Origin: Gemmatimonadota bacterium
GTDB lineage: Bacteria; Gemmatimonadota; Gemmatimonadetes; Longimicrobiales; Gaopeijiaceae
Length of the DNA stretch: 5,217 bases
Direction of reading: 5' to 3'
Assembly: GCA_003567615.1 (NCBI GenBank)
Contig: PWZC01000191.1
Coordinates: forward strand, 1 to 5,217
The notes beneath the pieces are model-generated. The model saw only the letters and a list, made by a program, of their open reading frames with translations. It was not told the DNA's origin and did no database searches. Positions 1 to 5,217 of the stretch are shown here, piece by piece. Every line of letters begins with the position of its first letter. Position 1 is the stretch's first letter. Both the position numbers and the translations under genes were made by a program.

Positions 1-2087
1 CCGGGACGAAGGGGTGGCGCCACCCGGATATTCACCCTCGGATCCTGCTGGCAGAGGAGGTGATGCCGGCGTGTTCCGGTATAGGCGTAACTGGCGGCGA
101 TCCACTCGAAGGGGATGCGCCCCTGGAAGACTCCTACGCCACCGGAGATCTGGGTGAACCCTCCCCCCACGTCGCCCCGCCAGTTGATCCCGATCCGAGG
201 CGACACCGTGAGGGACTGGGGAAGGCGGGTGTTGTCGATGCCAAGGGTCTCCAACAGGAGGGGATTGGGATCCACTGCGCGGGGAAAGGCGGTGCGGTCC
301 AACCGCGCCCCGAACCGGATGGTCAGATCCGCTCTGGGGGTCCATTCGTTCTCTCCGTAGAGACTCCATTCCCGCACCGGGAATCGCTCCACCCCATCGG
401 CCAGCCCCTCGGCCGACGTCATGATCTCGTAGGTGAAGGGTTCGTTCCCCCGGAGGTCCCACAGATTGTCGAAGTCGTAGCGTCCCAGCGAACCGGGAAG
501 ATTCAGGTGGCGAACCTCGAAGTGCCGGAACGCACCCCCGAACGCCAGATGGTGGGCTCCCAGCGAACGGGATACCTCGTTGCGGACTTCCACCAGGTCC
601 TGGGCCAGCTCCAGGGCATGGGCCGAGGATTCGCCTCCCATCCGGATGGTCCGGTTCAGGAAGAGATCGCCCTCCGTCCCCCAGATGCGCACGTCTACCT
701 GGGGAAGCGGTGAGGCTGGAAGGGCCGACTCGCGGTTTCCCTGGTGCTGCACGCTGAACTGATTCCCCCAGCCGGTTCGGCTTCGGAGGGAAAGCTCCAC
801 CCCGGTGAGGAGGGAACTTCGACGCCACCGGGTCCCCGCCGACGACAATCCGTACGGACCTAGCGGCCCGCGATTGGGCGACAGATCCTCCTCGGACCAG
901 GCACCCATGTGCCGCACCGTGAGGGAGCGGTTCTCCGACCAGTGATGGTCCAGACGGGCGAAGGTATTGCCCATCCGAGTAGTGAGGGTATGACTCCTGG
1001 GGGTTCCGGACTCGGCACCGAACACCTCGCCCAGGAGACGTGCCGCTTCGGCCACCGAGTCGGGAATCAGTCGAAGACGTCCGACCTCACCCTCTCCCAG
1101 GTTCAGGCCCAGGGGAGGGCGTCGCTCCTCCTCGAACTCGCCGGCCACGAAGAGGTGGGTGCGATCCAATCGGAGCGGCCCCCCGGCCGAGAACCCGGCC
1201 AGCGCCTTTCGGAAGTCCGGGGTATTCACCGAGATGCCGTCCACATCCAGCGGACCCAGGAGCCATTCGTGACGCCCCATGGCAAAGACGTTGGACTCCC
1301 ACGTGTTGGTTCCGGCCCGGGTCACCGCCTGCAGGAGCCCGCCCTGGAAGCCGGACTCCCGGACGTCGAAGGGGCTCGCCGCCACCCGGAACTGAGCCAC
1401 CGCCTCAAGCGGGAGAAGCTTTCGCCGCGCCTCCGGAAGATCACCCCGGGGAAAGCCGGAGTTCTCCTGCAGGAGAAGCCCGTCCAGTTGGAAGGCGTTC
1501 AGCCGGTCATTCTGTCCGGCCACCGACACCCGCCCGCCCTCCCGATGGACCAGGGGAGAGCGCTCGGCCAACTCGAGGATGTCCCGGCTCAGCGTGGGGT
1601 GGAGGGCGATGGAAGCCTCGTCGGAGATATGGGCAACACCCATCCGGCCCACCGAGATACCCAGCCCGGAACGGGCCTCCACCTCTACCCCCTCAACCTC
1701 CACAACCGCCGTCCGCACCTCCACGTCAACGCGCAGGTGCTCCCCCGAAAACAGCCGAATCCCTTCCAACTCCTCGTCTTCCAGACCGATCCGGGATACG
1801 ACGACCCGGTACGGTCCCCCTGGGCGCAGGTTGGGAAGGCGGTACCGCCCCTCCCCATCGGTGAACACCGAGGCGGCTGCGCCCGTCAGGTCGTGTACGA
1901 CCCGGACCTGGGCGCCGGCCACCGGGGCCCCGTCGGTCAGTGTGACGCGCCCCCCCAACGACGACGACGCTCCCGCCTGCGCGGAAAGCTCGGCCCCGGT
2001 GAGGGCCAGGACCAGGGCACCCAGCCATGCACATGTGGCGGACACGAAACGGCGCTGCCTTCGCCTCCGGGGCTCCCTGGCCTTCAC
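1..2087 (-). CDS. Oar-like TonB-dependent outer membrane receptor, 3' end outside window
   Basis: The minus-strand frame is open for 695 codons from a GTG at 2087 to the window edge. The N-terminus is very basic (Arg-rich, residues 6-13), followed by a hydrophobic core and a signal-peptidase-like site near ELSAQA (residues 33-38). Residues about 42-125 form a CarboxypepD_reg-like beta-sandwich (GGRVTLTDGAPVAGAQV, then FTDGEGRYRLPNL). Residues about 145-265 look like a plug domain (SVAGQNDRLNAFQLDGLLL, then GGLLQAVTRAGTN). Amphipathic strands of a barrel follow. Oar-like receptors are often about 1000 residues, so roughly a third is probably missing. The family imports large ligands across the outer membrane using TonB/ExbBD energy; the substrate cannot be read here. 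The start was chosen because GTG overlaps the upstream TGA and gives a full signal peptide. A second GTG at 2045 would give a shorter but still usable one. Confidence 0.9.
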   Translation of the reverse strand, partial: MKAREPRRRRQRRFVSATCAWLGALVLALTGAELSAQAGASSSLGGRVTLTDGAPVAGAQVRVVHDLTGAAASVFTDGEGRYRLPNLRPGGPYRVVVSRIGLEDEELEGIRLFSGEHLRVDVEVRTAVVEVEGVEVEARSGLGISVGRMGVAHISDEASIALHPTLSRDILELAERSPLVHREGGRVSVAGQNDRLNAFQLDGLLLQENSGFPRGDLPEARRKLLPLEAVAQFRVAASPFDVRESGFQGGLLQAVTRAGTNTWESNVFAMGRHEWLLGPLDVDGISVNTPDFRKALAGFSAGGPLRLDRTHLFVAGEFEEERRPPLGLNLGEGEVGRLRLIPDSVAEAARLLGEVFGAESGTPRSHTLTTRMGNTFARLDHHWSENRSLTVRHMGAWSEEDLSPNRGPLGPYGLSSAGTRWRRSSLLTGVELSLRSRTGWGNQFSVQHQGNRESALPASPLPQVDVRIWGTEGDLFLNRTIRMGGESSAHALELAQDLVEVRNEVSRSLGAHHLAFGGAFRHFEVRHLNLPGSLGRYDFDNLWDLRGNEPFTYEIMTSAEGLADGVERFPVREWSLYGENEWTPRADLTIRFGARLDRTAFPRAVDPNPLLLETLGIDNTRLPQSLTVSPRIGINWRGDVGGGFTQISGGVGVFQGRIPFEWIAASYAYTGTRRHHLLCQQDPRVNIRVAPPLRP

Positions 2088-2938
2088 CGGGCCGACCCCA
2101 CGACGAAGCTGAAGGTCAGAAAACCCACCAACGTCACCATCCGCCGCCAGCCAAAGGGCTCCCCTTCCAGTACATCCCGTCTCGTGGAGACGACCACGGC
2201 CCCACACCGCCGGGCCAGATCATCGGCGAACTCCCCGGGAAGCTCGGAGAGGCGGCGGTATACCTCCACAGACTCCACCTCATTAAGCGATACCAGGTCG
2301 TCCACGGACCCACCGAACAGGGGCGAACGTATCCCGTCCACGTAGACGGACGGCTGACAGTTCCGTTGGGGGTTCAGGAACAAGCCGGCCCCGCCGGCCC
2401 CCTGCCCACCGCCTCGGATCTGGACCCCGGGCATACGCGCCAGGAGATGCGTGAGGCGACTGGCACGAGACTCCTCGATGGCCTGACGGTCAAAATGGGT
2501 CCCGAGTCCGACCCGCTCCATCCACTCGATTCGGTCGCGGGTACCCGCCAACGGTCCATCCCGGCGTCCCGACACCACAATGGGATCCAGGGGAATCGCA
2601 TCCACGCTGAGCTGGATCACCACCTCGTAGAGCATCCCCTCACCCTCCACCTCCACCTCCACCCCCCGCTCCCTGTAGGCCACGTGACGAACAGAAAGTG
2701 CGTACGTACCCGGAGAAAGGCCCTCAAAGCGGAAGCGACCTTCGGCGTCGGTGACCCGACTGACCCCGGTGCCCGCCAGGAGTACCGTGGCAGCGGCGAT
2801 GGGCTCCCGGGATCCGGCGTCCACCACCGTCCCCACGATGCGGGAGCCGTCCGGGCCGGCCTGTTGTGCCGGAAGCAGCGCCGGGTGAAGCACCAGAAGA
2901 GCCAGGAGGCCGAGGGTCGCTGCGCCGGCGCGGGACAT
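2084..2938 (-). CDS. Barrel-less CarboxypepD_reg plus TonB-receptor plug protein
   Basis: This is a complete 284-residue protein. Residues 1-26 are a signal peptide with likely cleavage around LLPAQQA. Residues about 33-110 are a CarboxypepD_reg-like domain (GTVVDAGSREPIAAATVLL, then VTDAEGRFRFEGLSPGTYAL). Residues about 137-252 resemble a receptor plug (SRLTHLLARMPGVQI, CQPSVYVDGIRSP, LNEVESVEVYR, CGAVVVSTRR). The protein then stops; no barrel strands follow. Cys194 and Cys245 are the only cysteines and could form a disulfide. Residues 267-282 are hydrophobic and preceded by WRR, so the C-terminus may be membrane-anchored or buried. Similar short plug proteins are, to my knowledge, common in Gemmatimonadota, with unknown function. 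Its stop overlaps the start of the following receptor, so the two are probably made together. It may be a receptor partner or regulator; a decayed receptor is less likely because the frame, signal peptide and ribosome site are intact. Confidence 0.9.
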   Translation of the reverse strand: MSRAGAATLGLLALLVLHPALLPAQQAGPDGSRIVGTVVDAGSREPIAAATVLLAGTGVSRVTDAEGRFRFEGLSPGTYALSVRHVAYRERGVEVEVEGEGMLYEVVIQLSVDAIPLDPIVVSGRRDGPLAGTRDRIEWMERVGLGTHFDRQAIEESRASRLTHLLARMPGVQIRGGGQGAGGAGLFLNPQRNCQPSVYVDGIRSPLFGGSVDDLVSLNEVESVEVYRRLSELPGEFADDLARRCGAVVVSTRRDVLEGEPFGWRRMVTLVGFLTFSFVVGSAR

Positions 2939-2946
2939 AGGGGACT

Positions 2947-2952
2947 CTCCTC
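2947..2952 (-). promoter_or_regulatory. Ribosome binding site of the plug protein gene
   Basis: The minus strand reads GAGGAG, a good Shine-Dalgarno match, 8 nt upstream of the ATG at 2938. It fixes the start that gives a complete signal peptide. Confidence 0.75.
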
Positions 2953-2973
2953 AGGAACCGTGTCAGGTCTGGC

Positions 2974-2991
2974 GGCTCGGTAGAACGAGCC
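2974..2991 (-). other. Small inverted repeat between the exported protein and the plug gene
   Basis: The arms GGCTCG (2974-2979) and CGAGCC (2986-2991) are perfectly complementary around a 6-nt loop. The repeat lies in the 88-bp gap after the stop at 3027 and upstream of the plug protein's ribosome site. No T-run follows on the minus strand, so a complete terminator is unlikely. It could be a weak attenuator, an mRNA processing or stability element, or chance in GC-rich DNA. I see no clear promoter in this gap, so read-through from 3629 is the simplest model. Confidence 0.35.
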
Positions 2992-3026
2992 TGGGGGAGA
3001 AGGAAAGGCGAGAACGCATGGCACGG

Positions 3027-3629
3027 TCAGGGAATGAGGAAATAGCCACCGAGGGAAATCATCCGCGGATCCGACTCCATTCCGAACCGGAGCGCCACCT
3101 GGCTCCCCACCCGCAGCACGAAGCCCACCACCGCATTGGCTCGGTTTCCACTCTTCTCTGGGTCCTCCACCAGGAAGCTGAACTCCTCCGCCACATCCAC
3201 GAACTCCACAAACCGCGTCCGTTGCGCAAGACCGCCTCCCATCAGCAGAGCGAAATCGGGATTCAGAGCCAGAAGAATCCCGGCGTTGAAGACGGTCCAC
3301 TCGTCCTCCTTTCGCAGACGGGAAATCCCCGGTCCGAACGCCACTGGGTCTTCCACGAAGGACGGCTCGTCGCGCAGTGTTCCCCACGTGGTCTTCCCTT
3401 CCCCGAAGAGGCCGAGTCGGCGCTGGGACGGGAAGAAGAGCACGCCAGCCCCAGCCGCGGCGTCGGGGATCACCCCCGTGTACCCGACTCCCAGAAGCCG
3501 GCCGTCTCCGAATCCGATTCCGGGAGTTCTCTGGACCTGAGCGTCCACCGACATCGCCGGCAGTAGAAGAGCCAGCACTGCGAGGAACCGGACGACCATC
3601 GATCGGTACCAACACACGCTAGGATTCAT
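3027..3629 (-). CDS. Exported hypothetical protein, possible small outer-membrane beta-barrel
   Basis: From the ATG at 3629 the protein is 200 residues. Residues 1-30 are a signal peptide: n-region with Arg9 and Arg14, hydrophobic core FLAVLALLLPAM, cleavage after VDA. The mature part is rich in Gly and alternating hydrophobic residues (GRLLGVGYTGVI, AGAGVLFFPS, RRLGLFGEG, NAGILLAL, ANAVVGFVLRVGSQVALRFG) and ends in ISLGGYFLIP. This pattern fits a small beta-barrel of about eight strands, but I recognise no family. The frame stays open upstream to 3851, but that extension has no signal peptide at its start and lies antisense to a likely lipoprotein gene. The ATG at 3599 would also give a signal peptide but has no ribosome site. 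This is the first gene of the apparent three-gene cluster with the plug protein and the receptor, 88 bp before the plug gene. Confidence 0.75.
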   Translation of the reverse strand: MNPSVCWYRSMVVRFLAVLALLLPAMSVDAQVQRTPGIGFGDGRLLGVGYTGVIPDAAAGAGVLFFPSQRRLGLFGEGKTTWGTLRDEPSFVEDPVAFGPGISRLRKEDEWTVFNAGILLALNPDFALLMGGGLAQRTRFVEFVDVAEEFSFLVEDPEKSGNRANAVVGFVLRVGSQVALRFGMESDPRMISLGGYFLIP

Positions 3630-3723
3630 GTGCACTCCCCGGAAAACATGCTGGTGAACGTTCGAGCCGTTGGAGCATCCGCTCCTCGCCCATCCGAACC
3701 CCGTTTCAGGTAGCAGGTTTCCC
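3630..3723. promoter_or_regulatory. Divergent intergenic region, probable two-way promoter
   Basis: This 94-bp gap separates the minus-strand exported protein from the plus-strand small lipoprotein, so promoters for both should lie here or just inside the genes. I could not identify convincing -35/-10 boxes. Two symmetric elements are present: the 8-bp palindrome GAACGTTC (3656-3663) and the inverted repeat GGAGC-ATCC-GCTCC (3672-3685). Either could be an operator half-site or a minor hairpin, but both are short enough to be chance. Confidence 0.4.
3635..3640 (-). promoter_or_regulatory. Ribosome binding site deciding the start at 3629
   Basis: The minus strand reads GGGGAG, 5 nt before the ATG at 3629. 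The alternative ATG at 3599 has no purine-rich site, so this motif favours the 200-residue product with its complete signal peptide. Confidence 0.6.
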
Positions 3724-3921
3724 ATGAACGCCAGGCTTCGCTGGACCCTGATGGCATCAATTCTCCTGTTCCTGTCGGCTTGCATCCAGAAGCCCACCGT
3801 GCCCGAGCCGGACCGGGACGAGCCGGATCCGCCCGACGACTCGGGGCCCACCGCTCTTCATGGTGAGCCCCTCCCCGGTCAAAGCATTCCGGGCGGTCTG
3901 AGCCTGTCGTTCCTGATCTGA
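3724..3921 (+). CDS. Small Pro/Asp-rich lipoprotein
   Basis: A 65-residue protein starts at the ATG at 3724. It has a basic n-region (MNARLRW), a hydrophobic core (MASILLFL) and a canonical lipobox LSAC, with the lipidated cysteine at residue 20. The remaining 45 residues are low-complexity, rich in Pro, Asp and Glu (EPDRDEPDPPDDSG), and end in a hydrophobic GLSLSFLI. A weak ribosome site (AGG, 6 nt upstream) is present. Third codon positions are mostly G or C, as in its neighbours. The frame is open back to an ATG at 3670, but that start would bury the signal peptide 18 residues in. It is divergent from the exported protein at 3629 and converges on the lipoprotein ending at 3947. No family is recognised. 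It could be a short surface or periplasmic tether. The lipobox is the main evidence for a real gene. Confidence 0.55.
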   Translation: MNARLRWTLMASILLFLSACIQKPTVPEPDRDEPDPPDDSGPTALHGEPLPGQSIPGGLSLSFLI

Positions 3922-3946
3922 TTCATTTCTCCTGAGAGGCCATCTT

Positions 3947-4474
3947 TCAGGGACCCACCGAGCGGATTCCGGTGGCCAGGGACGACCGGATGTCATCGGC
4001 AATGGTCGATGCATAAGCACGAAACTCCGTGGTCACCGGCCCCTCTGATTCCCAGTCTCCGCCATCCCGGGTCATCTGAACCATGTTCTCGGCTCGGATT
4101 CGGACCGTGTACATGTCCTGGCCTTCAGGATTCCTGGTCCGGGGGCGCGCTTCGACCACGAAGCGGGTCTGTGCCATCTCGATTCCCGCCTCCTGTTCGT
4201 CCTCGAACGGGATCCGCTGCCGCCAACGAGTCGTGATGTAGATGTTGGGCGGCCCATCCTGTCGCTCGATGTCGTACTGGTAGTTCCTCAGGACCTGGAC
4301 GGACTTGTCCATGGCGTCCCTGGGTGTGGCCACCCCCAGGTCCCACGTCATGCCCCGACTCCCCCCGGCTCCCGCCGAGGCGCACCCGGCCAGCAGTAGG
4401 ACGAAGGCGAGTAGGAGACCCACTACCGGCCCACGCCATGGTGCCGTCCTCGTTCCAATGAGCTGTCTCTTCAC
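3947..4474 (-). CDS. Lipoprotein of unknown family
   Basis: This is a 175-residue protein starting with GTG at 4474. The lipoprotein signal peptide is clear: basic n-region (KRQLIGTRTAPWR), hydrophobic core (VVGLLLAFVLLLAG) and lipobox LAGC with Cys31. Residues 32 and 33 are Ala and Ser, so by the E. coli Lol rule it would go to the outer membrane; that is an inference for this organism. After a Gly/Ser linker, the mature part has one apparent alpha/beta domain: a helix (TPRDAMDKSVQVLRNYQYDI), then strands (PNIYITTRWRQRIPF, AQTRFVVEARPRTR, MYTVRIRAENMV) and a C-terminal helix (YASTIADDIRSSLATGI). A helix followed by antiparallel strands is loosely reminiscent of small envelope-assembly lipoprotein folds, but I do not recognise a family. 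It is separated from the SusD-like gene upstream by 255 bp of hairpin-rich DNA, so it is probably transcribed separately. Confidence 0.85.
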   Translation of the reverse strand: MKRQLIGTRTAPWRGPVVGLLLAFVLLLAGCASAGAGGSRGMTWDLGVATPRDAMDKSVQVLRNYQYDIERQDGPPNIYITTRWRQRIPFEDEQEAGIEMAQTRFVVEARPRTRNPEGQDMYTVRIRAENMVQMTRDGGDWESEGPVTTEFRAYASTIADDIRSSLATGIRSVGP

Positions 4475-4482
4475 AGTACCGT

Positions 4483-4487
4483 CTCCT
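4483..4487 (-). promoter_or_regulatory. Ribosome binding site supporting a GTG start
   Basis: The minus strand reads AGGAG, 8 nt upstream of the GTG at 4474. This spacing, together with the complete lipoprotein signal peptide that follows, supports initiation at a non-ATG codon. Confidence 0.75.
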
Positions 4488-4553
4488 GTTCTGATCCGCT
4501 GACTGTTTCATCCCTCCCCAGTAATGGTAACCACCGGAAAGAGAAGCGATCCC

Positions 4554-4581
4554 TGGTCCAGGAGACGGATCCGCCGGACCA
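4554..4581 (-). other. Weak inverted repeat in the leader of the unknown lipoprotein
   Basis: TGGTCC (4554-4559) and GGACCA (4576-4581) are complementary and enclose the 8-bp palindrome CGGATCCG (4566-4573). A further palindrome, CCCCGGGG, lies at 4583-4590. A 6-bp stem with a 16-nt loop is not persuasive alone in GC-rich DNA. It lies 80-107 nt upstream of the GTG start at 4474, where a leader or promoter would be expected. Confidence 0.25.
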
Positions 4582-4600
4582 ACCCCGGGGACCATCGCCC

Positions 4601-4660
4601 GAAAACAGGAACGGTGGCCGGCCTCGCCTGAGACCGGGCCACCGTGAAAGCCCTGTTCTC
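4601..4660 (-). terminator. Long composite hairpin downstream of the SusD-like gene
   Basis: In minus-strand RNA three stacked stems can form. The outer stem pairs 4652-4660 (GAGAACAGG) with 4601-4609 (CCUGUUUUC), 9 bp. The middle stem pairs 4637-4645 (ACGGUGGCC) with 4611-4619 (GGCCACCGU), 9 bp. The inner stem pairs GGUCUC with GAGGCC, 6 bp, closed by an AGGC loop. A 6x1 internal loop and one bulged C separate the stems. The outer and inner stems each contain one G-U pair that would be an A-C mismatch in plus-strand RNA, so the fold favours minus transcription. The 3' arm contains UUUU, which would also suit an intrinsic terminator if the outer stem stays open. It begins about 70 nt after the SusD-like stop. 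A leader element for the lipoprotein at 4474 is the alternative. Confidence 0.6.
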
Positions 4661-4672
4661 CCGGCCACCGTC

Positions 4673-4702
4673 GACCGCCCGACCCCAGGGGGTCGGACGG
4701 TC
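4673..4702 (-). terminator. 13-bp hairpin just after the SusD-like gene
   Basis: The minus strand folds as GACCGUCCGACCC, loop CCUG, GGGUCGGGCGGUC, a continuous 13-bp stem with one U-G pair. On the plus strand that pair is a C-A mismatch, so the structure is better in minus-strand RNA. It starts 27 nt after the SusD-like stop codon. No U-run follows, so it may act with the larger hairpin at 4601-4660 as a tandem terminator, or protect the mRNA 3' end. Confidence 0.55.
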
Positions 4703-4729
4703 GTGGTAGACGTGATTCAGGTGGAGACG

Positions 4730-5217
4730 TCAGTTCTCCATGCACCCGGTGGCCGGCGTGGCGGCGCCACCCAGGTCACCCCCGAAGGTGTAGTTGGGGA
4801 TGCCCAGCTGCTCCAACTCAGCCCCTGGAATGGGCCAGTGCAGCGGGGTTCCACAGATCAGGTCACCCCACCCCCGACGCTCGGCGAAGACCAGACCACC
4901 CTGGGTATACGCAACCTCGATAAGCTTCTCGTACTTGAGATACTCGAACGCCTCATCCAGGGAGATGGTGGTGGGGAGGGGCTCCATCCCCCCGTTGCCC
5001 ACCCGGGAGTTGTTGATGAGCTCAACCGCCGCCGCGATTCCGGCATTCCCCTGGGTCCGAAGGATCGCCTCGGCCCGGAGCAGGTCCATCTCCGGGCGGG
5101 TGAAGACCGGCATTTCACCTCGGAATGCCGTGGCCCGGTGATAGGCGAAGCGCTCCTGGTGATAGAGCGACTGGAAGTAGTTCCCCCGAGCTGCCTGGAA
5201 GGGAGACCCGGTCATGC
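4730..5217 (-). CDS. RagB/SusD family nutrient-uptake outer membrane lipoprotein, C-terminal part
   Basis: The last 162 codons are visible; the 5' end lies beyond the window, and the ATG at 5215 is internal. The C-terminal SusD pattern is clear. The helix FTRPEMDLLRAEAILR is the final TPR-like segment that in SusD proteins scaffolds contact with SusC. It is followed by AAVELINNSRVGNGGM, by an acidic helix with LDEAFEYLKYEKLIE, and by a terminal LHWPIPGAELEQLGIPNY region matching the family's 'PIP..E' end. The protein should be a surface lipoprotein that captures ligand and caps a SusC-type TonB receptor. Its N-terminal lipobox is not in view. In known systems the SusC gene usually lies directly upstream, which here means beyond the right edge. 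The receptor at 1-2087 lies about 2.6 kb downstream, beyond four other genes and two likely terminators, so it is probably not the partner. Confidence 0.9.
   Translation of the reverse strand, partial: MTGSPFQAARGNYFQSLYHQERFAYHRATAFRGEMPVFTRPEMDLLRAEAILRTQGNAGIAAAVELINNSRVGNGGMEPLPTTISLDEAFEYLKYEKLIEVAYTQGGLVFAERRGWGDLICGTPLHWPIPGAELEQLGIPNYTFGGDLGGAATPATGCMEN

Noticed and set aside
60..713. Long plus-strand open frame opposite the receptor
   Set aside because: It shares codon boundaries with the receptor on the other strand. It is open only because the receptor avoids TTA, CTA and TCA codons, and its product has no recognisable domain.
1971..2087. Possible Tat signal on the receptor from its arginine run
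   Set aside because: The twin arginines precede F-V-S and do not match the RRxFLK consensus. TonB receptors are exported by Sec, so a basic Sec signal peptide is the better reading.
909..2345. 478-codon plus-strand open frame
   Set aside because: It is antisense to the receptor and runs across the receptor/plug-protein boundary. The product is low-complexity Arg/Pro/Gly, and both minus-strand genes show clear domains.
3018..3566. Plus-strand 182-codon open frame opposite the exported protein
   Set aside because: It has no signal peptide or domain, and the minus-strand protein explains the region.
2617..3615. 332-codon minus-strand open frame
   Set aside because: It is a frame-shifted shadow crossing two genes with good signal peptides and ribosome sites, and its product is Arg/Pro/Ser-rich with no domain.
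3630..3851. N-terminal extension of the exported protein to 3851
   Set aside because: It would bury the signal peptide 74 residues in and run antisense to the small lipoprotein. A ribosome site precedes 3629 instead.
3922..3946. Terminator between the convergent lipoprotein genes
   Set aside because: Only a 4-bp TCTC/GAGA pairing with a 2-nt loop and no useful T-run is visible in this 25-bp gap, so no terminator is called.
4125..4745. 206-codon minus-strand open frame over the lipoprotein and hairpin region
   Set aside because: It covers the hairpins and the lipoprotein in the wrong frame, with a low-complexity product.

Overview
The window looks like a piece of a GC-rich (roughly 60-65% by eye) Gram-negative chromosome whose genes serve the outer membrane. 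The best guess is Gemmatimonadota or a relative. Three things point there: a SusD/RagB-type lipoprotein, an Oar-like TonB-dependent receptor with an N-terminal carboxypeptidase-regulatory-like (CarboxypepD_reg) domain, and a short protein carrying that domain plus a receptor plug but no barrel, with signal peptides ending in AQ(A/Q). High-GC Bacteroidota or Rhodothermota remain possible. No 16S or other phylogenetic marker is present, so the assignment is an inference.

Almost everything reads on the minus strand, so the window is best read from right to left. At the right edge is the C-terminal part of a SusD/RagB family lipoprotein (4730-5217, 5' end outside). It is followed by about 255 bp of non-coding DNA holding two strong hairpins whose G-U pairs form only in minus-strand RNA. 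Next comes a GTG-started lipoprotein of unknown family (3947-4474). A small plus-strand gene (3724-3921) converges on it and encodes a 65-residue Pro/Asp-rich lipoprotein.

A three-gene minus-strand cluster then starts at 3629. It encodes a 200-residue exported protein that may be a small beta-barrel (3027-3629), a 284-residue barrel-less plug protein (2084-2938), and a large TonB-dependent receptor (1-2087, 3' end outside). The receptor's proposed GTG start overlaps the plug protein's TGA in a GTGA, which suggests translational coupling.

Taken together, the gene set suggests surface capture and TonB-powered import of a large or complex substrate, with accessory lipoproteins of unknown role. 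Nothing visible identifies the substrate. No tRNA, rRNA, CRISPR array, insertion sequence or transposase was seen. No non-coding gap exceeds about 255 bp.
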